Source: Immersiella caudata
Taxonomy: Eukaryota; Ascomycota; Sordariomycetes; Sordariales; Lasiosphaeriaceae
Assembly: GCA_030512335.1 (NCBI GenBank)
Contig: JAULSU010000001.1
Location: forward strand, 1,736,001 to 1,800,000
DNA: 64,000 nt
Reading direction: 5' to 3'
Shown here: in pieces, positions 1 through 11,100 of the stretch
Layout of the letters: each line of letters begins with the position of its first letter
Position numbering within the stretch: the stretch's first letter is position 1
Position numbers and translations under genes: made by a program
Notes under the pieces: generated by a model
What the model was told of the DNA's origin: nothing
The model's database searches: none
The model's input: the letters and a program-made list of their open reading frames with translations, nothing else

Positions 1-366
1 ACGAGCGGCGAAGGCACGAGGCAATCCTTCCCGCTGCCGGTGTTCCACCCTCTTCTCGTCCCAAGGACACAGAACACACATTGCTAGTGTATTGAGCCCA
101 TCGGCACACACTTATTCACTGGCCCGGAAGCGCTCGGCATCCTTGTTTTCCGCCATCCCAATCGTCCGCCTGGCTCTCAGTCAGACAAAGTCTCACCGAC
201 TCTAGGCTAGGCCGACGGGGGCTGGCTGGTACCCCTACGCCTTAAATTCCCACACTTCCCTCGGCGCTCCGCCCGACTACTACGCTTTTAGTCAATTATG
301 GATTGAGCCATGGCGCCGAAGCCGACCTGTTCTTCTCGAGTGGACTTGCGTCAGAGATAGCGCCTC
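1..366. promoter_or_regulatory. 5' flank and leader of the GH5 gene
   Basis: No gene body is visible. Two short upstream ORFs stand just before the GH5 start: a two-codon ATG-GAT-TGA at 298-306 and a 16-residue ORF at 310-360 that stops six bases before the main ATG at 367. If the transcript starts upstream of 298, both would be scanned first. The promoter itself was not identified. Confidence 0.4.
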
Positions 367-1791
367 ATGCCGGAAGAACGACACAGCTACGAAGGCAGCG
401 AGGGCAGCGGCGGCACCCGGTACGCCCATAACAGCCCGTACCGAATACCGGCACCGCCATACGACGACGAAGACGCCGACAACGTTTTATTACCCCTTCA
501 CAAACGCCGCAATATTTTACGGCGCCGCTTCAACATGGAGTCCAACACCGCGAAGATGCTGCTCCTTCTTGCCGCCCTGGTGGTCGGCAGCCTCTTCTAC
601 CGCTTCTGGAAGACAGAGAAGGCGATGAACATGCCCTGGACGCCGGACCCCGGTTCCCGCCTGTTCAGCGAGCGGCCTCTGCTGCCGCCTGTTGAGTCCG
701 CATTTCTGGCCTCTGGCAACTTTGAGCTGCCGCTGCGAACAAAGGGCCGCGACATTGTGGACCAAAAGGGCCACCGCTTCAAGCTCGCCTCGGTCAATTG
801 GTACGGAGCGAGTGACGAGCTATTTATTCCTGGCGGGCTTGACGTACGACACCGCAACGATATTGCGGCTATGATCCGCACGCTCGGTTTCAACAGCGTC
901 CGGATGCCCTACAGCGACGAGATGGTCATGTTGAACCCGCACATCCTTCCGCACTTGCTGACGGCGAACCCGGACCTGATAGGGCTACGAGCTCTGGATA
1001 TTTTCGAGGCGGTGGTGGATTCCCTGACGGAGGCGGGGATCGCCGTCATTATCAACGACCACATCACGAGCGCGACATGGTGCTGCGGTGCAGACCCGTG
1101 CGATGCGGGCTGGGCCAACGACCACCTGGGGCCGTTGTGTCGGGTGAAGCAGACGGAGGACGAGTGGATAGAGCACTGGGAGACGGTCATGGCACGCTTT
1201 GTCAACAACCCGCTCGTCATCGGCGCGGACCTTCGGAACGAGGTGCGCGGCGTGTGGGGCACCATGACGTGGGATCGATGGGCGACGGCCGCTGAGCGGG
1301 CAGGCAACGCGCTCCTCAAGATGAACCCGGACTGGCTGATCGTGGTGGGAGGAACGGAATCGAGCAACGACCTGGCGGGCGCAGGTGAGAGGCCTGTGAA
1401 ACTCGACGTGGACAACCGTGTGGTGTACTCGGCCCACGTATACGCCTGGAGCGGGTGGGGAAGTATGGGGGGCCGCTACGCCAAGCGAAGCTACCCGTCT
1501 TTTGTCAAATCCATGCGGCACAACTGGGGATACCTGGTTGAGGGAAATCTAGCCCCCGTGTGGATCGGCGAGTTTGGCGCACCCGACAAGCCCAGCGAAG
1601 GAGACGCAAACTATTGGCAGAATCTGATGCGGTACCTGAAAGCTATTGACGCCGACTTTGGGTACTGGGCCATCAACCCGAGGAAGCCGAGGCAGAACGA
1701 GAAGGAGTCATACGCACTGGTGGAGGACGACTGGGCGACCCCAGTGCTCGACTACCGGATGAAGGACATGACAGAGCTCATAAGGGTGTAA
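367..1791 (+). CDS. Membrane-anchored glycoside hydrolase family 5 (cellulase-fold) protein
   Basis: A 474-residue single-exon gene. Residues 1-55 are polar and end in a basic stretch (KRR...LRRR). A hydrophobic segment at about 63-80 then makes a type II membrane anchor, leaving the catalytic domain (about 125-460) lumenal or outside. The domain reads as a GH5 barrel: ASVNWYG near 141, GFNSVRMPYS near 174, the acid/base Glu292 in DLRNEVRG, HVYAW near 357, and the nucleophile Glu402 in WIGEFGAP. Retaining hydrolysis of a beta-glucan-like polysaccharide is the family expectation; the exact substrate cannot be read from sequence. The stop is TAA at 1789-1791. An anchored GH5 suggests a cell-wall-facing role rather than free biomass degradation, which is inference. 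The ATG at 367 is chosen because it precedes the cytosolic tail and anchor without interruption. Confidence 0.9.
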   Translation: MPEERHSYEGSEGSGGTRYAHNSPYRIPAPPYDDEDADNVLLPLHKRRNILRRRFNMESNTAKMLLLLAALVVGSLFYRFWKTEKAMNMPWTPDPGSRLFSERPLLPPVESAFLASGNFELPLRTKGRDIVDQKGHRFKLASVNWYGASDELFIPGGLDVRHRNDIAAMIRTLGFNSVRMPYSDEMVMLNPHILPHLLTANPDLIGLRALDIFEAVVDSLTEAGIAVIINDHITSATWCCGADPCDAGWANDHLGPLCRVKQTEDEWIEHWETVMARFVNNPLVIGADLRNEVRGVWGTMTWDRWATAAERAGNALLKMNPDWLIVVGGTESSNDLAGAGERPVKLDVDNRVVYSAHVYAWSGWGSMGGRYAKRSYPSFVKSMRHNWGYLVEGNLAPVWIGEFGAPDKPSEGDANYWQNLMRYLKAIDADFGYWAINPRKPRQNEKESYALVEDDWATPVLDYRMKDMTELIRV

Positions 1792-2481
1792 CGGAAGTGT
1801 GCTGGCATCTGGCGAAGCGAAGAGTTGAACATCTTATCGCATGGGCACCAAGTGGACCATGCGATCTCTCAGGCAATGGCACACTCCAATTAGCATTTCC
1901 GCAAGCGTTTCTGGTTATCCTCAACCTTGCTCAGAGCACCACTGAGCCTGCGGCGGGGCGTATGCATGGACTGGCGATAGGAAAGGGTCGTGCTTTTAGT
2001 GATACCAAGCAGGAATATTGGACTAGCGAGTGATTTTCACGAATTGCCAAATGGCATTTTACATAGGAATGCAGGAATAGGATGATAGTGACATTGATTT
2101 TGGTCCCACGTGTGGTGGGCGTGCAAGATTATTACCTAGGAACTCTGAGGGTCTCAACGCAGCCGGACTCAAGGAACCAAAGCCAAGCTTCCCCGCGCAG
2201 CTCCCCCTAGCACACGGCCCCACCTACCCTATCGGTAAGGGTGGTTATCGCCTATCGATCAAATGCCCAGTGCGGTATCGAAGCTTGCCCGATTGCCCCT
2301 CCTCATCAATGAACAACAGCGAGCAAGCAAACAAACGCAGCACCCTTTGCCCCCCCTCGGGCGGCGGCGACGACGCCGTTCTAATACCTGCCCTGACGAC
2401 ATCGCAAGATCATGTCCTCCCGAGAGAAAGCGATACGATACGACAACGATAGACTGCCAAGACGAGAGCGAGAACGAAACG
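1792..2481. other. Intergenic, GH5 3' flank and CRT10 leader
   Basis: No separate gene is seen. An ATG at 2263 is in frame with the CRT10 start proposed at 2482 with no stop between. It would add 73 mostly basic, low-complexity residues, so the N-terminus of the next gene is uncertain. Confidence 0.5.
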
Positions 2482-4985
2482 ATGGAGGAGGCGAATATGG
2501 ATGGGAGGGGTAGGAGAGGCTTTGACGAGATCCATGTGGGAGAGACGTGTCATGTGCAGACGGCAGAAAATCGGGTGAGTGTATTCACTGGGAGGAAACC
2601 AGTGGAGGGGGGGAGGGGGTGCTGATGATGGTGAACAGTTCGGCCCGCAGGTCCTCGAGGACATAAAGACGTTTGTGTATGAGGGGCCGCATGCGACCTT
2701 TATGGATATGGATGATGATGATGACGAGGACGAGGAGGATGAGGATGAAGACGACGATGACATCGAGGATGAATATGGAGTGATCGAGATCCTGGGCTTA
2801 CTTGGGCCGACGGAGGAAGCGGTCGAGGGGGCGGAGGAGAGTGGGCTGGGGATGGAGGAGGAGACAGGACATGCTTCGTCGTCGCAACAGCAACAACAAG
2901 GGTTTCCGAGGATGGCGAGGCTGAGGTGTAATTTGACGGCGATGTCGCAGCGGTATAATGTAGGTGTCTGGGCTGCAGAGGACGGTTTCAGGGGAGTGCA
3001 TGCTGACGTGGAACAGCTCTACTTCGCGGCGTACCAGGATAAGATCTACGTATTCCAACCGAAGAAGGCACCGCAGATTCTCCCGCCGCCGTCGCTTATA
3101 CTAAGTCCTAGGAGGACAAAGATAGCAAAGATGCTGGGGGGGTCGATCGACAGGAACTTCGGGCACCAGATGAACAACATCATGGTGGGGAATCTAGGCA
3201 ACTTTGAGGTTATCTTGTTTGCGTTTGACGATGGCGATGTTGGTGCGTACTATACGCATGCGATAGCTCGATGTGTCAGGGCCAACGCCGGGCGGGACGG
3301 CGGAGCATCGTCGAGACAAACGGCGCCTAAAGAGTTCTTTCATGACAATGTTGGGCTGTCTGCCTGGGGGCTGGCGATTCACGAGCTGTCGAGGCTATTG
3401 GCTGTTAGCTCCAACAGGCATGAGGTCACTGTTTTTGCGTTTGCGACAAGTGACGACCCAAGCCGGCCCTGCTCTCTGGAGCAGGACACTTCACCGAAGG
3501 TGTGGTCGGGGCAGACAGCTTTGGAGCTCGAGAAGCATTTTCAGTCCAGGACGCGGACGTGGCGGATTGTGTTGCCGTCAGGGCCTGAAGGCCGCAACAT
3601 GCCATCCATTGCATTCTGCGATGACGATACCGGATACGCCGACAAGGTCGTTGCTGCAGACATTGACGGCAACACCTGGATTTTTGATATCTGGAAGATT
3701 GGCAGCTATCCAATCATGTACGCTCCAAATGCAACTCGCGGCCTCAACAACCATAGGTATGGCCGACTCAATGGGCTTGGTCGATATCACCAGCATGCTT
3801 ACAGGGCACAGGTACATAGGCTGGAGTGTGATGGTTCTCCCGGATAGCAGCTTCAAGCAAACGGGGACTCTTTCCGAGGCACTGGGCTTGCCGCCGAACG
3901 AGATAATACGGTGTACGCCCTCCAGCCGACCGGGAATGCCACTGCCGGAGACTGAAGCCTGGCTGGATACGACGTGCAGCCTCTTTTACGTTCGCGATCT
4001 GGCGCCTGACCCAGACGCGTTCATCAGGCAACGGCACCCAGGGGGTGCATATTTGAGAGCCCATATCGAGGGCTCACTTCAGAGCGCGATGGATGGCAGT
4101 CCCGACGTGGAGTCGGAGGTGAATCAGGATGACGACGAGGACTGGTCCGACATGGTGGATAGTGACAGCGACGTTGGCGGAGCGAACGACGTGTCGGATA
4201 CACCTGCAGCTAGTCAGACACAGGACAACCGTTGGGCCGCGCTAGCAAAAGTGCCTGGTCCAAAAGGGGCTGCCATTAACGACATATCCTCAGACGTGCA
4301 TCTCGGCCGGACTATTATACCCAGCTTTGGCCAGACTCCGCCTCTGGACGGAAGTGCTACCAGTCTTATAAGTTTTGCCAACGATAGCCTCACGAGGACA
4401 CACAACACCAAATCCATGAAGTTCCAGCATGCCAAATTCCCACCCTTTCTCAGCAAGAACATGACGATGCTGCGTACCCAGTGTACCGACATCGAGCTTC
4501 AACCCTTCGATCCTCAGGGAACAGGCATCATTTGCAAGAGTGTGCTCACGCACCATAACCACCACAACAGACGGAATGAACCGTGGGATCTTGCGCGGCA
4601 CTACTCGGAGCGGGTGTCGATGCTGCTCCACGTGCCCGAGCTAAACCTCGTCGTTGCGGGGGCGCTGAACGGCCGGGTGGCTCTCCTGACATTAACGAAG
4701 ACGACGAAGGGTATCCATGGGGTGCCAGTACGGCGGGGATTCCGGGTTGACTGGGTACTACCTCGGCGGAGTGACGAGGTCAAGAGGGTGAGACCGTTGT
4801 GTGCGCTTCACGGGATTGCGATCTCGCCGGTACCAGATGCCAAGGCCCGGGGGCTTGATCTCCACGGGCGCCAGCCAAGGCTTCCACCGGTGTGGTATCG
4901 CTTGCTATTGCACTACGTTGACCACACCATTCTCATGTACGACATCTGTCGACAGGCGAGGGATGAGGACTTGATGATTTTCTAA
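2482..4985 (+). CDS. CRT10: CRT10-family WD-like protein (ribonucleotide reductase regulation)
   Basis: Four exons: 2482-2574, 2639-2959, 3017-3756, 3812-4985, giving 775 residues. An acidic run of Asp/Glu (about residues 53-76) is followed by the family block RCNLTAMSQRYN, then LYFAAYQDKIYVFQP across the second junction. Later blocks are NIMVGNLGNFEVILFAFDDGDV, a SIAFCDDD segment, GNTWIFDIW and GWSVMVLPDSSF, spread over a beta-propeller-like region. In yeast, Crt10 is tied to transcriptional control of ribonucleotide reductase genes and to the Rtt101-Mms1 ubiquitin ligase; the same role here is inferred by family. The second intron (2960-3016, 57 bp) is free of stops and in frame, but removing it restores the conserved YN-LYF junction and it carries a GCTGAC branch site. 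The third intron (3757-3811) changes frame and is required. The start could instead be the in-frame ATG at 2263. Confidence 0.8.
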
Positions 4986-6366
4986 CGACCAACAAGGAGC
5001 TGGCATGGGATTGGCGTCGGGTTGCAAGACTGCTGGCTATGATCACACGAAAGTTGCAACGGCGTTTGGGCAGCGGATAATAGTAATGGGGATGGCTCTG
5101 GTTCATTGATACCCTCAAGCTCAGCGGCTTCCCATTCTCACGAGAGCCCGTTCCAAGACGGGCGTCAGCGGGCTCCTTCGGGTATTTTACTTTAGATTTT
5201 CAGGTCAATTGTGTGTTTAAGTAACCTCCTACTAGAATGAAGCAACATGAGCGTTGATCAGGTTTACTTCCCAGGCGGTGTATGTTGTGAAGTGGAAAGT
5301 GGGCACCTAGAGTTGAAAGGGGGATAAATGCAATCGAGAAGTGTTTCCATAAACATGTGCACTGCTTTTCTCCTTCCCTGGCGGCCCTCTCTGGATATCA
5401 ACAGTGTCTTCTCGTCAAGGCTGCACCGCGGCCACTATCAAGCTTGAGGAAATCACCACCTACGTCATCCATTGCCATGGAGAAACAAATAATCCAAGAC
5501 AAAAAAAACTTCCGCACCATCGACAATCTTGAGTGTCTGTGTATTTGGCTGAAAAACTTCGAGAAGGGGGTCGAGGATACTAGCAAGGAGCTCAAGAAGG
5601 TTGAGAAGAGCACGGGAAGATGGAGGGTCGCCAGGAGGGAGGGCAGCTCACGGAGACCCAGAAGGATAAGAAAGGCGAGGATATTCTGAAAGAGGTGATT
5701 TAAAGTACTTTCTAACTAGATGGGTAGGCCCGGAGGTAGTTCTGTGGAAAAGTCCGACAATGAGTCCGAGATGACTTGGACTGCGGTGGCAACCCCCAGT
5801 CTGCAACACTTGCTATGTCCTGGAGTTCCGAGATACATTTTTACTCTTGCCAATAATCAGAAATAAAATGGGCAAGGCTTGGTGGAAGTTGACAGGTGGC
5901 AGTGGAAGAAATGAGTTTGTGAATGGGTCAGGATAGGTGTGACGAACAAGAATTAAATGTGAAGAGGTGTCAGTCATGGATGATATCTATGTGTTCCTAG
6001 GAGGTTTAGATGCAAAGTGTAGTTATGGGAAATGCAAGAAGGGAGACTCATTCCTTCCATGGCGTGGTTGACTTTTGAGGTGATGGCCAATATCAGTGTG
6101 CCAGTGGTACGGGATGTAAGGTCGCACTGTGTGGATAGCCGTTTGGGTATTCATCATCAATCAATTGGTCACCATTCCACACGCCGCACCTGAGCCATTC
6201 AACCTCACCTGGTCTTGGCGCACCTTGTGAGCTCGCACTTAAAGCGCGAGGGATGACGGGCGGAAAATCCTGTTGAGATCTTTTCACTCTCTTCCATTCA
6301 GCACTGAGAAGTCATTTAGCGCATGCCTTGCACCTTCGCCGAACAGTCGATTAGACGCCGTGCAGC
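4986..6366. other. Intergenic, with one weak small ORF
   Basis: An ATG ORF at 5477-5689 encodes 70 lysine- and arginine-rich residues, helical in appearance (about 5500-5640) and without a recognisable family. It could be a decayed gene end or chance. Nothing else is supported. The right part is the promoter side of the phosphatase gene. Confidence 0.35.
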
Positions 6367-8145
6367 ATGGGCGTCTCACGTCGGCCAGTCGACTACGAAC
6401 TAGTCGCCCAGGCCGAGCCCGATGCCGATGCCGACGACAGCCACAGAGATGCCTCACAGATCACAACAGCAGGTCGCGGGACCAGCCGGAGAGTAAGACA
6501 ATGGACGACCTTCGGACTCGCATTCACTCTCGCCCTCGTCTTCTGCCTCGCCCTCAACTACCTCACCGGCAACACCTCGCCCTTGCACTCTCCCCAACCC
6601 AATCCCAACCCTTCCAACTCCTGCCCATGTTCACCCACTTCCTCCGTCCCCCAATATTTCCAAACTACACCAGAGCTTTGGGCTGGACCTACACCAACGG
6701 GTAACCCCGCCTTCCTCGCCCAAACCCGCACCTGGCAAGGCGACTACATCCCCAATGCTCCCCTCCAAACCGCAATCCCCATCTCGGGATCCAAACCGGA
6801 CCAAAAATCCATCTTCCAAATGATGGGCTATCTCACCCCCTATACACCTAGCCCAGGCTTCGGCGTCGACGAGTTCCCTCTCCCCCGCGACGCCGAGATC
6901 CTCCAGGTCCAAATGCTCTCCCGCCACGGCGCCCGGTATCCCACCAGCGGAGCAAACGTGATGGAGTTTGCGGAGAGAATCGCCAAAGCGAAGCAGAAAG
7001 GGGGGGTCAGGTTCAAAAAAGAACTTGAGTTTCTGACCAGGTGGGAGTACGCCCTAGGCGGGGAGACCCTGGTTCCCAAGGGCCGGATGGAGCTGTTCGA
7101 GTCGGGCGTGTTGCACGCCTACATGTATGAGGGGCTGTCCAACCCGACGAGTAAGATTATCGTGCGGACGACGACGCAGGATCGGATGTTGAAGAGCGCG
7201 GAGAATTTCCTAGCGGGGTTCTTTGGGCTCGAGTGGACGAGGAATGCGACGATCGAGGTGGTGATCGAGGAGAGGGGGTTCAATAACTCGCTGGCGGGGG
7301 ATCTGAACTGTCCCAATGCTAGGCGGTTGAAAGGGGGCACGACGGCGGCAATGGAGTGGATTGGAAGGTATCTTAGGGAGGCGACGGAGAGGTTGAGCGC
7401 GATGGTTGAGGGATACGAGTGGACGGTGACGGATACGTATGCGGCGCAGACCATGTGTCCGTATGAAACCGTGGCGTACGGTGCAAGTCGATTCTGCGAG
7501 CTGTTTACATACGACGAGTGGAAGGGATTCGAGTATTCTGTTGATCTTTGGTTCTATGGGGATATCTCCTTTGGCAGCCCGACCGGCCGCGCCGTGGGGA
7601 TTGGGTATCAGCAGGAGGTGATTGCCAGGTTGAACAACCACACTCTGGGATATTCCGGTTCGCAGATCAACATCACGCTGGACAACAACACGGAAACGTT
7701 CCCGCTGAACCAAACGCTGTACTTCGACTTCTCTCACGACACAAACATCGTTGCCATCCTCACCGCATTTGGTCTCACGCAGTTCGCCAAACGCCTCGAT
7801 CCGACCGCTCACCCAGGAGATCACAACTTCACTGTTACCCATCTCACACCCTTCGGCGCCCGTCTCGACATCGAAATCATCCGCACGCCCAAGCCCCTGG
7901 CTGCAGATCGCTCGTCGTACCTGGACGGACCCTCGACAAAGTACATCCACTTCGTCCTCAACCAGCGGACCATCCCCTTGGGTCTGAGCCTCCCAGCATG
8001 CAACGCCTCGCGTGTGGACGGGTGGTGCGAATTAGGCGCCTTCCTACAGGAACAGGAGAAGATGCCCGGTCTGGCGAGGTTCGAAGAGGCGTGTTATGGG
8101 GAGTATCCGTTGGACGCAACAGTCGAGGACGGAGCGCCGCCGTGA
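6367..8145 (+). CDS. Membrane-anchored histidine acid phosphatase (phytase type)
   Basis: A 592-residue single-exon gene. A hydrophobic stretch at about 48-65, preceded by an Arg-rich cytosolic tail, makes a type II anchor; a Pro/Ser/Asn linker follows to about 95. The histidine-acid phosphatase signature RHGARYP is at 186-192 with the nucleophile His187, and the proton-donor motif SHDTN has His457-Asp458. Several NxS/T sequons (for example around 293, 424, 435 and 448) and paired cysteines fit a glycosylated secretory enzyme. The family releases phosphate from phytate and other phosphomonoesters through a phosphohistidine intermediate. Most characterised fungal phytases are secreted by a cleaved signal peptide, so the uncleaved anchor is worth noting. 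The large antisense reading frame at 7210-7950 is a compositional shadow. Confidence 0.92.
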   Translation: MGVSRRPVDYELVAQAEPDADADDSHRDASQITTAGRGTSRRVRQWTTFGLAFTLALVFCLALNYLTGNTSPLHSPQPNPNPSNSCPCSPTSSVPQYFQTTPELWAGPTPTGNPAFLAQTRTWQGDYIPNAPLQTAIPISGSKPDQKSIFQMMGYLTPYTPSPGFGVDEFPLPRDAEILQVQMLSRHGARYPTSGANVMEFAERIAKAKQKGGVRFKKELEFLTRWEYALGGETLVPKGRMELFESGVLHAYMYEGLSNPTSKIIVRTTTQDRMLKSAENFLAGFFGLEWTRNATIEVVIEERGFNNSLAGDLNCPNARRLKGGTTAAMEWIGRYLREATERLSAMVEGYEWTVTDTYAAQTMCPYETVAYGASRFCELFTYDEWKGFEYSVDLWFYGDISFGSPTGRAVGIGYQQEVIARLNNHTLGYSGSQINITLDNNTETFPLNQTLYFDFSHDTNIVAILTAFGLTQFAKRLDPTAHPGDHNFTVTHLTPFGARLDIEIIRTPKPLAADRSSYLDGPSTKYIHFVLNQRTIPLGLSLPACNASRVDGWCELGAFLQEQEKMPGLARFEEACYGEYPLDATVEDGAPP

Positions 8146-11100
8146 CGCTGCCTTTTGCGCGGTTCATTTCCTCTTCCTTCTTGGGGGGGGGGGGGTTTGT
8201 ATGAGTGATATCGGGTGGAGGTAGATTATTGGCCGTGTATTGTATTACAACGGGGCTTACCAGTGCCACAGGTAAGGGACTTGGGGGAATGGGAACGGTA
8301 TTAGCGGCGGGACTATTGGCCGCCTTGTTCAAGTGGGAGTGAGTGGGAGGCAGTCAGGGGCGTGGGTTAGGGGGGGTAGATTAAGACCAATGATACGCAG
8401 GGCATTCTGGCTTTACTCTCGGAGGTTAGACTGCATCTTGACGCCTGCCAGGTGTCTCGACGTTGCTACACTGCGGCTTACCCATGCAGACTAGGAACGG
8501 AGGTCGGGAAAGAACTCGGGCTTGTGAAAGGGACCGTCTGATCCGGCCTTGGCTGGCCGGTGTGGAGTCCAAACCGTTGACCTAGGTAGGGTTCACCTGG
8601 CTGTGGCACGTAGAAATTTTAGATGAACCATCAAACCTCACAGATCTCGTTGTTTGGAACAACTTCACAACTTCTGGGGGTTAGGAATACCTCGGGCTTG
8701 GTGTCTAACCTGAACCTCGGTATCCCTCCTCAAAAAGGCAACCGCATGTCCACTTCAACCTTGTCTCCCAAGAACCAGCTCGGGACGATCTATGGACCAA
8801 TGACGCCACCAGGGGGGAGTCGAACTACGACCCCGTAAATTATGCTGCATGTCGTTTGATGCTGGTTCCTCCTTGCCGGCAGGCAACTCTCGGGGGGAAA
8901 GAACTCACCTGATCTGATGTCGGCTTCGCCGCGCGGCGCTTTGCTGCGTAGCTATGGAGAACGCTTCACGATGTGGAACGACCCAAGCGCGCGGCGTGAA
9001 GCAGGCTAGGGACGGGTTGTTATGCAGTGTGGGATTTAAAATGGATTTATCGAGATTTAGCGGTCCGTACTTCTTGCGGCGGGATATATTGCATACTGCG
9101 AAGACGACGCTGTTCCCTGGCTAGTGGAGGAGCTTGGGTGTTGGAGTGGTCTGGTGCAGTCGGAGATTCAGCTTGGCTTCTGCAATTCTGATGTCTGTCA
9201 TCAAGGATCTTCGCGATCGAGGTCTTTCCCTCCATGGATGGGATCTCAGAATAGCGTCTGTCTGGAGTCGATGGGGGCTGAGACGGCGACGGTCAGCGTT
9301 GATCGCTGGAGGTACCGGGTACTGCTGTTTCGTGGTGAAGCCTGCACAAAAAAAACCTTGGTCGTGTGTATCTGGGACCTCACGAGGTTTACAGATTTGC
9401 TTGACAATCCCGCGCTCGTCTCATTGGCCGACAGATGCCATTGATTTTCTTATCTCTTGGCAGCCGCTGCTCAGCGGAGCTCAGCTGGGCTGGCGACTGG
9501 GATCTGCCCACACTCTGATGCCGCACTCTGGGGTGCATACAGCAAGCCACGCCACTGGGCGCGTCCACCGGCCAAGCAAACGCCACTCCAGCGGGATCGC
9601 GAGGGCAAGGACCTCGTCGAGCCTCTCTCGTCCGACCGCTTTCCCCTTTCTTGGGGGTGTGCCGACTGCTTTCGGGGTGCGCGTCCTGCAGGAGGGAAAC
9701 TCTCTCCCGGCAGGCCAACAGCTGAGCACCGCTTTGGGTCGTCCAGGCCTCGCCGAGCCCAGGAACCTGATCTCAGGTGTTCTTGTTGTCGTCTCGGCGG
9801 GAAAAGTCAAGTGCTGGCTGCAGATGCCTCCAAGAGAAAGTGACGTCGCGTCGCTAGCATCGTTTGCAATCAATCGCGAGGGGCACTGCTTCGAAACAGC
9901 CAGGGCTGATGCGCGGCCGCATCGCAGAGAAGGCGTCTAGAAGAACTGGGTCGAAAATGCGAATCGTGATTCGCTTGAATGCCATTGTTGAACAAGCTGG
10001 ACGTCGTCACTACGTAACGTTTTCGTTGATGCAAAACGTAACGAGAACCTCTGGTCGGGTGCTGGCTGGCCCAAGCTCCAACAGCCTTTCCCAGGCCCAC
10101 GATTTCCATGGAGAATCCCCTATCAACCGCGCACATCATGTGGATACGAATTCCCAGATGTGTCCCGCCGTCTTTGGCCTGAAAAGAGACAGCAGCGCGC
10201 CTGTGGAATGCGAAGCTCAGCAGCTTTCGTTCGGAGAGAGCGATGATTGTCCATTTCGAATCCTGCAGACGACGCGACATTGAGAAAAATTCTTCAGTGG
10301 GGGTACACACCTGCAATCAGCACCGAGTCTCAGCTCCCAAGCTCTCCAACAGGACGAGACGAATGAGAGGCTAGACGCGTCGAAAATGCCTCTCCACCAG
10401 CTGGGGCAGCCAGGCACCGAATCTCTGATCGCCCTATCGCGCCGTCTCATTGGCCAGCACGCTTTGGTTGCACATGGAAATTCGCAACCATCCGAGAGAG
10501 ATTCGAACAACATGCTCTCGGGCTGCTCTGCTGCTTGCGGCGTACCTTTGTCTCTCCAAGCCTCGCGAGCTCGTTTGCTTGCCGTTCGGGCCCACTCATT
10601 GCCATCATCGTCCTATTGAGCCCTCGTCATTCCAGAGTTCAACCCCAATCTGGGGAATTACCGGTCGGTATGCTGATTCGTGGCTAACTGTTTTATTTTC
10701 CAGGCCATAAAAGTGGGGGACGGGGGATGGGGCATGCGAGCATCGAGCGCGGAATCGGAGGCCACCCTACCCGTGGACCTACCTTATCCGGGGAGGTGCC
10801 GCCGCGGCAGTGGTCCACACCTCCATCAGAAGGCGAACATGCGCAATTTTCTCTCTCTCTGTCTCTCTCTTTGCTGGATCGACCGCTGTCTCCGATCGCG
10901 GGAGCTGTAGTGCCCTGTGGGAGCCTTGGTGCGCATCGTCACGACTGGCGGGGACACGGGCGAGGACCTCGGGGGCGGTACTGATCGGTGGCACTAAGCC
11001 TCGTCGCAAATTGCCCGGATATCCACGAGGTACTTCCAAAGCTCCCTATCAAGAACCGAGAGTCTGTTTGCATTCCGTTCTACAACCCCAAGCGGTGCTG

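Noticed and set aside
7210..7950. 246-codon minus-strand frame inside the phosphatase gene
   Set aside because: It lies antisense to a gene with clear catalytic motifs, reads as Arg/Pro-rich low complexity and has no family resemblance.
8800..8840. tRNA-like B-box (TTCGAC) on the minus strand
   Set aside because: The flanking bases do not form a 5-bp T arm, and no A box or acceptor stem is found at the right distance.
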